Source of the DNA: Aplidium turbinatum
Taxonomy: Eukaryota > Chordata > Ascidiacea > Aplousobranchia > Polyclinidae
Assembly: GCA_918807975.1 (NCBI GenBank)
Contig: OU964930.1
Span: forward strand, 18,284,372-18,348,371
DNA length: 64,000 nucleotides
Reading direction: 5' to 3'
Shown here: positions 22,326 to 37,300 of the stretch, piece after piece
How positions within the stretch are numbered: the first letter of the stretch is position 1
Layout of the letters: each line of letters begins with the position of its first letter
Notes under the pieces: model-generated
What the model saw: the letters and a program-made list of their open reading frames with translations, nothing else
Databases searched by the model: none
Told to the model about the DNA's origin: nothing
Translations under genes and position numbers: made by a program

Positions 22326-25300
22326 ATGCCTGCTTCTGGATCTGAAAAAGACTTGTTAGTTTCTGAATCTGGTCACACAAATTACAACACTTCTCCAAAT
22401 CATAGTTCAGTACAACTATGCAATTTAATGGACACAAACCAGGTATGTTGTTGATTACATCAAAACGAAAAAATTTCTGAAAAAATTTAAACCATCAAGA
22501 AAAGCTAGCGCAGATTTGTTTATGTGCTTTTGCAATTGGTTTGGTTAGATATGCTACCATGTCATATAGCTACCATGCCTACCTATCTACCTAGCCTACA
22601 AAAACTACCAAATAAAACTGAAAGTGGCTCAAAACTTATTGTGGCATTTGAGAAACACATTTTTTCTTTGAAATTGGTACCATGAATCCTTTTATTTGAA
22701 AACTCCAACCAGTCTACTTCATTGGTTTGGTTGGCATCAGTGTTTTAAAACCTTTCAACCAAGTAGCCTATAAAGTATAAGAAACTACCAAAACCAAACT
22801 TTTCTAAAAAAATGTTGTCAGTTTGTGTAACAATGCAGCTGCAATATCAATTCAAGTTTTTAAAATATATTTGTGTAATTCTATTACAGAGTCACGATGG
22901 GCAACAGCATAAATTGTCAACCTTTTTTGGAGTGATCGTTCCATGTTGCCTATCAATGTTCAGTGTTATTATTTTTCTGCGGATGGGTTTTATTGTTGGT
23001 CAAGCTGGTCTTCCGGAGAGCATAGCAATGGTTGTACTTGCCTATGCCATCATTGGTCTGACTGTTCTTTCCATTTGTGCCATTTCAACTAATGGAGCAA
23101 TAGAAGGGGGTGGTGCTTACTGTATCCTTTTTATATAACTGTAACTATCACTTACTGAAGTTAAAAGTTACGGTAACTTCCTTCTCTTGGTATTTTTAAA
23201 TCTCCTTATCTAAATATTGTCCAACAGGACCAACACTGCTGTATTTATGTCCTCAGTCATCACAAATTTTGTTTGCTTTACTCATGGCTACCTAAAGGTA
23301 CGGCCTGATTTGTCCTATTTTGCAGAAACTTTCAAATTTTGCTAACTTTGGACAAATGTTTCAATAAATTTTTCTAGAAATTATATTTTTACGCTTTCTT
23401 TACTGTTTTCCTCAGATGACACAATAGGTTTTAACATCCTCAGATGTTAAAAAATAAAGAAAATTTGATTTCGAAGATTTTAGTCAGACTGTTAATTTTT
23501 CAATAACAGTCTGATTCAGCGTTTTTCAACTTACTTTTTCTCATTTGCTACTGCTTTCCCAAGGCAACAAAGAGCTTTTGTATCAGTAGGAGACAACAAA
23601 AAGTAAAAAAATCCCAGAAAATGTCAGTCAAACACTAGCAGTAGCTGTAATCAAAATGTGACAAATCAGGCCGCATCTCCAGGTGGCCATGCTTGACTTT
23701 AAAACATATGTGATACGGTACTGTGGTACTGTCTTCACTTGATTCACACACAAGACCGGATGATTGCATAAACAATTTGCCAAGCTTGTTTAATGTTCAT
23801 GCATTTTACTGATATTTCTAATAATTCAAATATTTTTAGGCTACCTGGACATTGAATGTTTTCATTGATTTAAATATTTATATATATCATTAAATTATTG
23901 TTCTGAAACTACTATAGATCACTATTGTACTGCATGATGTTATTGATCCCCTAATATATGCACTATTTTATTATTATTGCTTAACAATACCTTAAATGCA
24001 GTCATGATAAGCCGTGCACTTGGGCCTGAATTTGGTGGAGCAATTGGTTTGATGTTTTTTTTGGCTAACGCTGCATCAGCTGCTCTGTATATTTTTGGTA
24101 TTGTAGAGGCAATGGTATCATTTTTTGGTGATGAAGGACAGTTAGAGCAGTAAGTACGGTACCTTAACACTGTAATATAGTAAAACTTGCAAAATAGTCT
24201 AATGTATTGCTTTGTGCTACCCTTAATCTGAAGCTGCTGCATTCTCATCTCAAATGAATTTAATGGTTAAAACCGTTAAATGGAACTAACTTGTTCATTT
24301 GAGCAAATGTTTGTTAGATATGATTTCAACATGTAAATGTAAACAGTGAACAAGCACAGGACTATGGCAGCTTAACAAACCTCTGCAAACATTACTTTTT
24401 AAGGCCACGTGGAGGTGAAATTTAATAGTTAAATCCCAGCTTGAAGCAAGTTATATTTCACTCTGTTTACTGTTAGGAATAATTTCGAGAGTTATTTTTG
24501 ATAATCTACTTTCTTTTTATTTTCGTCAGGGGTGTTTTTCACACCAGCATGGGTTGGGATTATCTGTATGGCACGGTTATCCTTTTTATCTGCTTATTGG
24601 TCTGTATTATTGGAGCAGACATCTACGCCAAAGCTACATTCATCATATTTGTTGTTGTTATTGTATCACTTGCTTCCGTAGTTGTTAGGTAAGTAATCAA
24701 AATCAAGAGTTTTGTTTGTTCAATTTGAGCCAGAAAATTGTGTCTTATGCCATTTTAGAGCGTTAAGTTTGCTTTGAATACCGTATGTAACAAAGTAGCC
24801 GTTGTTTTTTTCGTCTTTTGCACTCTTAGACCTTCAGTTTGATATATTTGAGAAAGGGTAAGGGAATTGATAATAATATTAATGTATACCAATCTTCGTC
24901 AACGTCGCACTACTAAAAGACTCAAGTTGCAAATCGGGGTGCTGCTCACCATCTGTGCGCAGTCAAGCGGAAAAGTCAAACAATGTTAGAGAAACGACTC
25001 GCACAAGAGTTGCAATGACTTTTAGTTACAGTATAAGGAAGTAAATATTTTAAAACGTGAGATCTTTTGTACACGTTTGTACGCGGTGAAAATGCTCTTC
25101 TTTCAGTTGAGGTTTTATGTAAGAAGATTTTTGTTCAAGTCCGTTTTTTCAGTTTATACTTTTTGCAATGAATAGTGTGATATATTTTAAGTTACTAATG
25201 TTAACTTGTTTTGATATTCAACCCTTTTTGTTGTATTTTAATGAATTCTTTTCAAGTTCTTTTCTATCTTATTGCAGCTTCTTCGCCCAACAAGAGATCA

Positions 25301-28300
25301 TTCTTTTGTCTAATGACACATTGGCGAGTACTTGCAACTATTCGTCGATCACGTACACTGGCTTAAACATATCAACGATGCGCGATAATGTACCTTGTGA
25401 GTATACACACTGAGTGTACTGCATATGATTTTTTATTGGCTATTTGTTGAAATTTTGTTGTCTTACTTGCTTTTCAACAAATATTTCTACAAGACCTATT
25501 GGATGTTGCATCTTAATACCATGCTCAATTACGAGAAGTTTATATTATACAAGAAATATCAATTTACTAGAACAGTTGTTAGCGGCCACAATCCACATCC
25601 TTGGCATTGTTATTGACTGCAGATATAACAGTTCACTACTCGTGACGTTTTTAAAGGATAACTGTTAAAAGGATAAGCCATTGCACAAAAGAGCTGGACA
25701 TAGTATTGAGTAACTATAGAATTATACAGCTTCGGTAGAGAGTTTGTCTTGTTGAACCATAGGCATACGAAGCCGAGCAACGTTATCAAGTTTAACATAT
25801 TAAAGATTATTATATTTACAAAAAACACAAAACTACGCAACAATTAAATGTCGAACGTTTTCGACATCACATGATGTCCTCTTCAGGAATAACATATATA
25901 CAATTTTTACTACATCTGAATAAAATATAATGGTTATTATAACTATAAACAGGAAAAAACAAAAACTGCACAGTGCTTCTGACTAGCTCAAACTCAATGA
26001 TATAGGCTCTGCGAGAATCAAAGGTAACTGCATCAAAAGGTGTTGAACAGATCACATGATGTGGTAGAAAGGCAAGGTGCAAAAAAACTAATTTTAAAAT
26101 ACAGAGAGCAAGAAAGATGAGCCGCAAGCATACAATTGTCTGTTCCAAGGTGGATTGTTACGTTTTATGTACAGGGCTTCTAAGATTTTAGTTTGATACT
26201 CAGACCTGCCTCTGGACATAATCTCAAATTGTTTTATTGAAATTGTTTTACAACGTTTGTATATATATATATATGTTATTCCTGAAGAGGACATCGTGTG
26301 ATGTCGAAAACGTTCGATATTTAATTGTTGCGTAGTTTTGTGTTTTTTGTAAATATAATAATCTTTAACATGTTAAACTTGATAACGTTGCTCGGCTTCG
26401 TATGCCTATGGTTCAACTATAGACTTTTAAAACCACATCAGGCTGTAAATTGTAACTGACCTGTGTATTCTTTGATGCTATGTGTTTGTAATGAATGTGG
26501 TAATGCAATCCTAGATAACAAACTGCAAACTTCTATTTGAACAATTTGTCATGTGACACTGAACTAACAAAAACGCTTGAAGCTGTGTAATAGTCACATG
26601 CAAAATGAATTGTACCATCGAACTCTTCCCATGTCAGACCTTTCCAAACAGCAAAATCCGTCGTTTTTACATTGATTCAACGTCTGCAGACGTTGAATAC
26701 GACGGATTTTGTTACCAACTGCCTAGCTAGCAAATATTGACGTCGAATCAATGCAAAAAAGGCTGATTTTTTATAGCTGGGGCTCTGCATGTTTTTTCAT
26801 GCTGTATGTTTTTTGAGAGTTTGAACTACGTACTTCCTGTTATTTTGGCGTGAATTCAAACTTGAAAAGTCAAATCAACAATCGCATAATATGTATGAAT
26901 ATTCAAACATGACATGTTGTTCTCTATACGTCACAAAAAGGGTTTGCTGTCTGGGCAGTACCTACTACGAATCGCGTTTATGCTACTTTGAAAGTAATTT
27001 TGTGAGTGGTTTTTAATATATTTATCTTTTATTCAGCTAATTTCACCAAGGATTACACCACTAAGAAAACTCAGACCTTCATCTTGGTGTTTGCAGTTTT
27101 ATTTAATGGTTGTACCGGAATCATGGCTGGTGCTAATATGTCGGGTAAGTTGTGTATCATAGCTTAAGAATTAGAGTTCGGCAGAGTAGTGTATCGGCCA
27201 AACTCCGTGCATCGGCTATTTTCGTCAGTACATTCTTGTCAGTATCGCACCGGTTGCCACAAAACTCTTGACCATCGCCTTTCGGAAGTCTCTCAAGCTA
27301 TAGCAGTTAAGCTTGCACGTGCAGTGAGACTGAAACTTAATAATATGCTGCTTTGCTGGTGAGTGCTCAGCCCAGTGGTTACAGCCAGAAGCAACTCCCT
27401 CTCTCTACATTACGCAAGAAAGTGGAAGCTCGACCAGCAAGCTGTTTGATTGCTTTGCAAAACAGTGATAGGTCATGGAATCAAGTGACCTATTGTGAAA
27501 GATTTGAACTCCTTTTCCCTCGCTCTGTTAACCCAGCTGGAAGAAACAACGAATTGTAACAGTCTCATGTGCTCAGTCGCTGAATCTCGGTGAATGAAGA
27601 GATGGGTTTTTCATCGTATTAAGCCTTCGGCACTAGCAAGGGTAGGGTGACTAGTTCCCTTTTCAAGACCGCGTTTCCTAAGTAGCTATGCCCTAGTATC
27701 CTGATTAGGCTAGATGGGATTCTCCTTGGAAAACGAGTATCTTATCCGCTGTGCCATTCTACCGTTGTGTAATGAAGTTATTATGAAGTTACGCCGGTTT
27801 ATTGGCAAAGAATATGATAACATTTCACAATCACGGGCCGCTTCATGAATCAACTGAAAAGTTTCCTATTTCGGTTGGAGCGCAAAATCTGTGCGATGAC
27901 TAATACCTGGTTGGTTCTCGAACAACCACAACTGTTAATGCGATAAATTTAAGAACTGCAGTCGTCAACAGTTTTGTCAAAAAAAATGATTCAACTTCAA
28001 AAATTTTCTGTCACATTGATGACGTGTTAGTGCTTTTTACTTACCTCGTTGGTAACTGCACACAACGTTACAATTTGACGCAAGTTTGTTTTTAGCGTGG
28101 TGCACAGTTTTTATTTGCCTTCAGGAGCGTGTGAAGACGAGAGCATACGTACACTACCCAAAGTCGGGCGTGGCTTGATTGCGGCACCTCGCTTTTGCAC
28201 GTAGTTGTAGTGCCAAGTAAAAGCAATAGGAAGCTTCAACTTAGGTCATAAATTTATATATGTCTCGCTTACACATTTAATGGCCTCCTGTCCGCCACGG

Positions 28301-31300
28301 TGCCATTAGTTAGAAAGACTTTATTGTTTTTAGGTGATCTGAAAAATCCGAGTCGTTCTATCCCGGTGGGAACTATTAGCGCATGTGTGATCACTTTCTT
28401 CACCTATCAGCTTCTCATCATGCTGATCAGTGCAACCAGCCCCAGGTAAAGGACTTTTATCAATGTACAGTATAATGGTATCAATGCATGAAGTTGTTAG
28501 GCCTATGTCGCGGTTTAGTTTAAGCTTGTAGAACGAGTTTGCATGGCTGCGTTGTATTTATCGGTGCATCTACTTGTTTACACCTACTTATAATATGGGG
28601 TCTGCTACTATTCGGTGAGTCCGATTCGGTGATTTCCTAACCTCTAACCCCTAACCCTAAAACGGCAATGATAATTAGGCTACGGTACCCAATAATTAAA
28701 AAAAAAAATTGAAAAAATCCCCTGTTAAGGGATCGGACTCACCGAATCGGACTCACCGAAACGGGCCATTCCGTATAATATGTGCTTTTACAGCGGAGCA
28801 CGTCTAATTTCCTCGGGTGACTAATTAATGCCTGATCAAGGAGAGTTATTTCTCTTCCCGGCAATGTTTGCTTGTGCGGCCTCAGTTGTTTCAGGGGTGG
28901 AAGGTGTGAATGCGACTATTGTATTGTTTTCCTTTTAACATGAAATTGTTCGAACTTTTATGTTAATCTTTTAGTATATTTTGTCAGCGCGGCGGAATTT
29001 GTTGGTGACGGTTTACTGGTTTAATGAGAGAAGTTGGCTTTCAACTAGAAACGAAATAATTTATGTTGTTTGTTGCGAAGCGCAACCAAATATCTTCACT
29101 GGCAGCAATAAATCTTTTATGCGCTTTTCTGTCTTCAGCTATTCATTAAATGTTGCATTCAAACAAAATGTACCGAACTTTCCTTTGATTTTAATATAGG
29201 ATTTTCTGGAAATTGCTGACATTATTGCTGGGCAGCCTCGGTCTTTATGTGTCTTCCCGTGCAATCCAATGACGAGCTCACGTAAATGTTTCTGGGTTGC
29301 TGCTACCTCCAGCAATGGTGTTATGATGTATTTAGTTTACCACTTTGACATCTTACAAAGCTCAATATTTTTATTCCGCAGTTGTTTAGCTCGCGAAATC
29401 AATACGATAATATTCACTGCTCAGATAATAGTATGTCATTTTCCTCTTACTTTGCCATGTGTACTGCAATGGCTTTAGGCTTTTCCAATTAGGCTTAATA
29501 GCCTTAATTAGGCTTTTCCATGCCGAATTTTGTATGTTTATAAGTAAATGTCATTCAAGTTTGAAGAATCTCACTTGACGTTGTGAACCAATGTGTGTTG
29601 TTAGCCTGCAGATTCGAAAACACAGGAAAGCATTTATTACTAACAAGACGAAATTATTATCATAAACCTCAAGTGCCCGCCATTCACCGTCACACTCTTA
29701 TTTGTCATTTTGTTTTCGCTCGATGTTGTGCAATGCTAAAAGGTTGTCGACTGCAGTCATTCTTTGAATTTGGTAAAACTGTTTTACTGCGCGTGACGCC
29801 AATGAAAAGCTTTGTATTGGTCAACTGACCGGAACGTGTTGGCTTTTTTGTCTCTTGTGCCAAGCATTGCACCTGTGAAGTATAATCATTGCTAAAATAA
29901 AGATTCTTTTAACCACAGACATATACAACCAAGCAACCACACGGCATTTAACATAATCGATTAAAATTGAACAAAACTATAAGCTACAAACGTTTTCGGC
30001 CATACACACGTTAGCCCTTATCAAGTAACAAAAAATAACTGCTTATCATATCTACAATGAAAATGAATAACTGATCTAAACACTGAATTGAAAAACGAAA
30101 TGCTTCTTTTGTTTCTGAACCAGTTGTTTTGTGTATGGTTCAACTATCGATTGTCTATCGTCTACCGAAAATATATTTTGGTTAACCGACAAATCCGATA
30201 CAGCAGTTGATTCTTAGCAACTGAACGCCTATTTCTCATCTCATGATTGTACTAAAATTGTTTTTCGGAGGTTAAAAGTTCAGTTATTAGTTATAATCTA
30301 AAATATCTTCATGTGATTCCAGAGAACTTCTCCAATGCGACTACAGCTTTCTTCTACGGATCAACCTGTGGCCGCCATTTGTTGTAATCGGCGTCTTTGC
30401 GTCGTCATTGTCGGCTGCATTAAGCTGTCTCATCGGGGCCTCTCGAATCCTGTACGCCCTGGCGAGAGATGATCTATTCGGTACGTCTATTTTGGCCTGG
30501 ATTGTGTGAAAAGAAATCCGTCACTTGAGACGTTTTTGAAATATCTCTTCATTACACACTTGCAACTTGCGAATAATTTCAATGACGATACAAAGCAGCC
30601 CATAAGTAGCAACGTTTGTAGACCACCAATTGCACCGTAGTTGAATTTCAACAGTATTAATGCACACTGCGCAGTCGATTGTACAAATGTACAATGTTAT
30701 AGTAGGTTTATAAGTATTGTCTGTTGCTTTTCCACAGGGGTTGTATTGCGACCCGTGATGAAGACAACTCGTAATGGGAACCCCATTGCTGCCGTGCTGG
30801 CCACATGGTTTCTTGTGCAATTGACTTTATTTGCCCGGAAGATCAACACCATTGCGCCGATCGTCACAACGTTTTTTCTCTTTTCATATGCTGCCACTGA
30901 TCTAGCTTGCTTAGCCCTTGAATGGGCATCGGCTCCAAATTTCAGGTGCGTTGTTCTGCGTAGCTCATTTTTCAAATCATAGCCAGCCAATGGTTGTTTG
31001 AATTTCCTGTTTGACATTCAAAAGCTTTTAGGTTTACCTTAAGTCCGTAATGTTAGTTAGATCTTGTTATTTCACTTATAGTTGGATGCACCAAGAACGG
31101 GTTGTTTAAGCAGCCGATTAAGGTAATCCTCGGATTAGATAATCGAGCACCATTTTGCCCAAACTTTATATGTGGATCAGTAATCGGAGGGTTTAATCAG
31201 CGGATTAAGTCTGGGGCATGAGAAAAAAACAGTCTGCGAAAAAAAGTTCTTTATCAGCAGATATACCTGATCGGTGGATAGTTGGTGTATCCAACCCTCG

Positions 31301-34300
31301 ATATGATAGTGAGTCACCCAACTTACGGTTCCCACAAAGCAGTAGGCAGGTAACTGATGACACAACACCATTGTTGTGCATCATGCCGCGGTATACGCGT
31401 GTCGCTTCCTGCTTCCTTTTCAACAGTGCATGCCAACTGTCTGATAATACAACGCCTTTCGCAGCCATCTAAACGTTATATTACAACATCAGGTCCCAAA
31501 TCTGTGTCACCTGTCTGTTTCGGCATAGAATGTTTTGTAACCTCAAAATCGCTTCTATTAATGCGCTGTCTTCCGTTTTAGCTATTTGATTCCCAGCATT
31601 GTTATTGCGCATCAATATCAAAACCGTCAACGCTATTATAAAAATCAACGTAGTTTTGTGTACTAGGATTGCGGTCTAATAGTAAAATCATGCATTTTAA
31701 AGTTAATTCTTGCGATATTCGCTAAGGGTACTGGAGTTGTGTTAATTTTACATCTGTCAACAAAACACATTTTTTCATCCAGTTGTTTCTGAAATTGCCT
31801 GCGGATTTTTAATTTGCGTGCATTGCATAGCTGGACATCGACTTTGCCCCTCAAGTTTATTTTAAAGTTTCTTTTTATTTGAACCATAGAGAAATAAAAC
31901 ATAGTAACTTTAGCGGGTTTAACATACTTTATTCCACACAAAATATAACATAATTAAAAAAAAATAAACTCAAACGTTTTAATGAAAAATCGTAAGATAA
32001 ATTTGACTATGCACTGTAACTGTAGCGACACTCAGGACTGAAAGCACAAACTGAACAAATGATACGAGAATGATTGCGAGTAAATTATGCGGTGGGAAAC
32101 AGATTTCTTTTTATCTCAGGCCAACGTTCAAGCTCTTTACCTGGCATACCTGTCTCCTCGGCTTTCTCAGCTGCATCGTCATGATGTTCCTTGTCAGCCC
32201 AATCTACGCTTCAGTGGGAATCGTTGTTTTGGTCATTCTTGTCATTATAATCCACTACAGAGTCCCTACCTCGTCCTGGGGCTACATCAGTCAAGCCCTA
32301 ATATTTCATCAGGTTTGAACAATCCTCAAGTTTGTAACAACATTTTTTTTGTGTGTGACAATTTTTTTGTCTTATCCAGGCGTATGCCCAGTAGTTAAAG
32401 ATTTAGATTAAGTGGGCGAACCTAATCTTAGACATGGGTCCACCTTCAGGCATGTCTTTAAGTGTCCTGCCAAAGGCACAGCCACATGCTCTTGAGCGGT
32501 GTCGAACCGGCGTCCTTTCGAACACCGTGCCAGCGGTCTCACCGCTCAGCTTTGTAGCCGACCTAGCCGTGTGATATATTGACTAATAAAACTTTTCTGC
32601 TTTTGTGAACCAACCCAGCAAACTATCCACTTGAGGCGGTTGACTGTCTCTTATCATTAAATCCTGTTACTCAACGCAACAAACAACAACAAGATCGTGT
32701 GATATCTGTAAGCTACCGTATCAATCCCAATGCGAGAATTGTACCCAGCTAACAAAATCTGTCACTTATACATTGGTTTCAACGTCTACTCCACCGCCTT
32801 GGTGGTAATGTTGTTTTTTCAACCTCAGGTTCGGAAGTACATGCTCATGCTTGATATTCGGAAGGAGCATGTCAAGTTTTGGAGGCCGCAGATATTATTG
32901 CTGGTCAAAAATCCCCGAATGTCTTGTCAACTTATCGACTTCATAAATTCCATAAAGAAGTCAGGTAACATATCCTCTGTTGCTAAATGCTAATATAAAA
33001 AGTGTTTTTTCTTCAGACTGATAACCGAGATTGACAGAATAAAATTCCCTGTTTTTGTTAAATGTGAATTATTCAACCCGCTAGGTGCGGTGTAATGGAT
33101 AGCTGCGCTTGAAATGCGTTGCTCAAGCGCACACCCCGAGAGTCGAACCAGGGACGCTTGTTCTTGCCGTTTTTTCATCACTCACAAAGTCGGGCACTTA
33201 ACCAACTGAGCTATCCGCGCAGGACGTCCGCTATGAGAAGTCAAAGTATATTTCTTGTTCAAGTTACCAAAGTTTTAATTTGGTTTCACCATTTAGGATT
33301 GTTTGTTCTTGGCCACGTGAAGATTGGCCGTCTGGCTGACATGTCAACTGATATTCTGAGCGTGGATTATCCGCATTGGTTGAACTTGGTGGACCTTTTA
33401 GGAGTGAAAGCATTTGTCGAACTAACCCTTTCAAGTTCAGTCAGAGAAGGCACAGAGCACTTACTCAGGATCTCAGGTCAGCTGCCTCGCATTTGCAAGA
33501 TTCGGGTAAATTTAGATATTTTGTGTTTTTCGAACGGGTTAAATTCATGCATGCAAAGCACATATTGAATAACAAATTCGTGAAAAGAAAAGGTCAAATT
33601 TTATTTCAGTTCATCAAGACGTATGTAACAACAACAATTTTTGGGGCTCAATTATATTAAGTTATATCTTTAGGGGTGACATCTGCAAGTCCATATTTTG
33701 AATAATTTTTTATGTTAGTTCGCGTCTTCACTAAGGTGGAGAATTTTTCAATGGCCACTGAGGACGTGTGATGTCATACTTAACTGTGAAAGGTTCATCT
33801 CCGGAATAAGAAAAGGAATTAAAAGCTGAATCCAGGAAGCGTTACAAACTTACAGCGTCGGTCTCGAGGCTTTGCATCGCCAGCAAAGGCTTCACATGAA
33901 GTGTTCGAAATTTCCACATGAACTCTCGTTAACTACTCAGACAGCAAAATCCGTCATTTTTACATTAATTCAACGTCTGCAGATGAGACTGCATTGAGCG
34001 AACAGAAACTTTCTTTCCGAAGAACAAAACCTTTTCTTTGCCTTAATTTTTCACTTTCAACCGCAGGTCTAGGTGGCATGAAGCCGAACACCATTGTGAT
34101 TGGTTTCCATGACGACTCTCCCTACCGTGACACGTTCAAGGATGTTGGCTTACTTCAGGACAAGCGCAAACGATCAGGGTAAGTTCGTCCCTGGCCTGTC
34201 GATCTACATTTCTTATATTGACGTAGATTTTCTACCTCTAGATTCACTAATGTGCAGTGATCGTACCTTTATTCTTTATTCACTTTTATTAACGTAATAT

Positions 34301-37300
34301 TTTTATACATTACAACGCATAGCTTTGTTTAACGTGTACACTGTACAGTGTACACATGTGGAAATTACTGGGTGCTTCAAAATGTTTGTTGCGTTAAACG
34401 TTCTTGTACCAGAACGTTTCCATGAGGAGTTATTAACTTTAAGCCATCAATGTAATTTAAGCTTAAGTCTTATAGTTGTACTGTAATAAAAATAATATTT
34501 TATGTTTTTTTCTTTGAATAAAAAGAGGTGTTACCCCACCATAAAGAACCAACTGCAACAACCAGTTTTAATACCACGGTACCACCGACTGCTCTGCTTC
34601 CATCACTCCTTTTTAAACAAAAAATCTAATGCATATTCCCAATACATCATGATAGTTTTAAAGTTAGGTCGAAGTTGAGTGATTTTTTAATTGCAGTGGA
34701 AAGCCTTCAACTTAAAATAACCTATTTGTCGAAAAAGGTCCAAGTTAACGGCTGCACTGACCGCCTCCAGTCCTCCTCCTCCTTCCGATGAGGTCAATGA
34801 CAACAGTCTGGAGACGTTCTTTCAACCTCCGGATTCAGAGTCCGCTCAACATGACAACCTAGCTGATGAGGAATACGTTGCTATCATATCGGACGCCCTG
34901 AAATTGCACAAAAACGTTTGTCTGGCAAGATATTTTAACCAGGTCATTGCTACAATACTGAGTAATGAAGATTATTTTAATGTGGGGTTGACAATTGCTA
35001 GAAGATACTTCTTCCCTGTACAAGTCATTGAAGTTAACACATGCTAGTCTGATTTTTGTTGCTCTTAGTGTTTGCTAGTATTCATGGTGTGGTTGAGCTT
35101 TTATGGTGAACATCTGCAGTAAAACCCATGCTTCTGAACCCTGGTCAAGGCAGTAGTAATTAAAACGTAATTTGCAAATGACTCGTAATAACTTGTGAAG
35201 TAGAGTGCTTTCTGGAGGTGAATAAAAAATATCAGTAACCTGTCAATTTAATGTAGCAGCTCCACACAAAGTGAAAATTACATGGCTTTTTGATTCTTTT
35301 CATTTTTTAAAAGATAACGTCTAAAAAGACAAGCAAAAGATAATGTCAGAAATCCTTAGGATCGAAATATTGGTCTTTGTCTGCAGTTAAAAGTGTCTTT
35401 GTGGAGCTACAATGCTACATGTATTGAGGGTTACTGAAATAGATTTATGCATATCAGCAGTTTGTATCCTCTGTGGTTTCTTCTCTTGTATCATGGACCA
35501 ATCCTATAGAATATAGATGTTTCTGTAACATTGGTACAACCCTTCATTTTTTTGAGTTTTCTAGAGGATCTGAAATTCATTTTGTTTTTCTGCATCGATT
35601 GCAAATGATTGCTAGGCATATATTCTTAAACTTTCAAAGACATCACATTTGCGTTGAAACGCATCGTTGGCTGTTGTCATAAGATGTTTAAAGCAGCAAT
35701 GAAATTATACTTTGGTCAGTTGGTCTTATGCGAGATTATATAATATTTACAGTTAGACAAATCTACTGTATTAGCGGACAAGGGCACCATCTATTACATA
35801 GACGTTTGGCCCGTTAACTTCCTCCGTCCTCTACTGGAACCCACCGAACCAATTAATCCTTCTAGTCCAAACGCAGAGGTAAGGTGTCGTGATTCTTGAG
35901 ACTTCAGGTTGTTCGCATTCGTTTTGTAGACATTGTACATTAATGTGTGGCTAACTCAGAAAGGAAATCAACCATCTTTTTGCATTGATTGAACGTCTGC
36001 AGACGTTGAATCAATGTAAAAAGCAGTTGGGATTGACGTTGTTCATATTAACCCAACCACGAACCCGTAAAGTTTCTGTTGTGCAGCAAAGGCTGCTTTG
36101 CACAATGTTAAAAAAGTTTTATAATGAGTTGTTTGGCTTTTAACTGCCACTTCGTCAAAACCAGCCTCTTGTTTTATTTAGCACTTTTTCAAGCATTATG
36201 TGCGTTTTTAGTCTAACTATTCTCGTTCTCCCGCCAGCAAATCAGCCTCATTTTACATTGATTTAACGGTTATAGGCGAATTCTTCGTAAACAATTCTTC
36301 GTAAAGCAATTCTTCGTAAGCAATTCTTCGTAAAACAATTGTTCGTAAACAGTTGTTGGTGAAATAAAATTCGTATAAGAATTTTCGTAAAGCATTTCTT
36401 CGTATACATCAAATCTCCATTGCATGCACGAATAAATGCTTTGGGAAGAATTGTTTTACAAAGAATTAAGTTTACGAAGAATTGTTTTACGAAAAATTGC
36501 TTACGAAGGATTGCTTTACGAAGAACTGTTTACGAAGAAAACGTCGGACACCGATTTAACACACAATTTGAATTGGGACGATTGAAGACCTTGATGGTAT
36601 TTAAAAATTAGCTAGTTTTCTGTTTAGGGTGCAACGTTCTGTTGTATGCTCGATTCAATGTCCAAAAGTTGGATGATTTAAGTTTAATTTCATCCGATTT
36701 CTGATTCAGAGCTTCAACCAACCGACCTCGTACTTTGACACGACCTGCGTCTTCCTCATGCAAATGGCTTGCATTCTTAACATGACGCCGTTTTGGAAGA
36801 AGAGAACGAAACTGCGAATATTTCTTTGCGTGGAACCTGGTAATGACACCTTCGTTGCACCTGGTGACCAGGAATTGGAGGTGAGGCAAATTTGCTTCGT
36901 CGTCTTAGTTTTCTGTATATTGGTTGAACACAGCGGACCAAGTTAGTAGAAGTTGCCATTTTTACATGATTTCAACATCGTCAGATTGTTGGCCACTTTT
37001 ACTAACTATAAATGACAACTGTTCTATCGAATGAGTTTTCATCTGAATTGATTTTTTTGTATACTCGTACAATGAGAGCATTGGCAGGTGGGCCCAAAAG
37101 ATAAACGTTTCTCTTTCCTCATCTAGCAAATATGGTCGTTTTTGCATTGATACAATGTCGGAAGACGGTGGATCAATCTAAAGAAGATCAACTTTTTAGT
37201 TGGGTCTAGTCTGATGAAGGCATTGCGAATCTTGTGTACGTGAATCAATGCAGATTTACATAGTTATTTCACTTTTTAGTCTACAAAACGTTTGATGACG

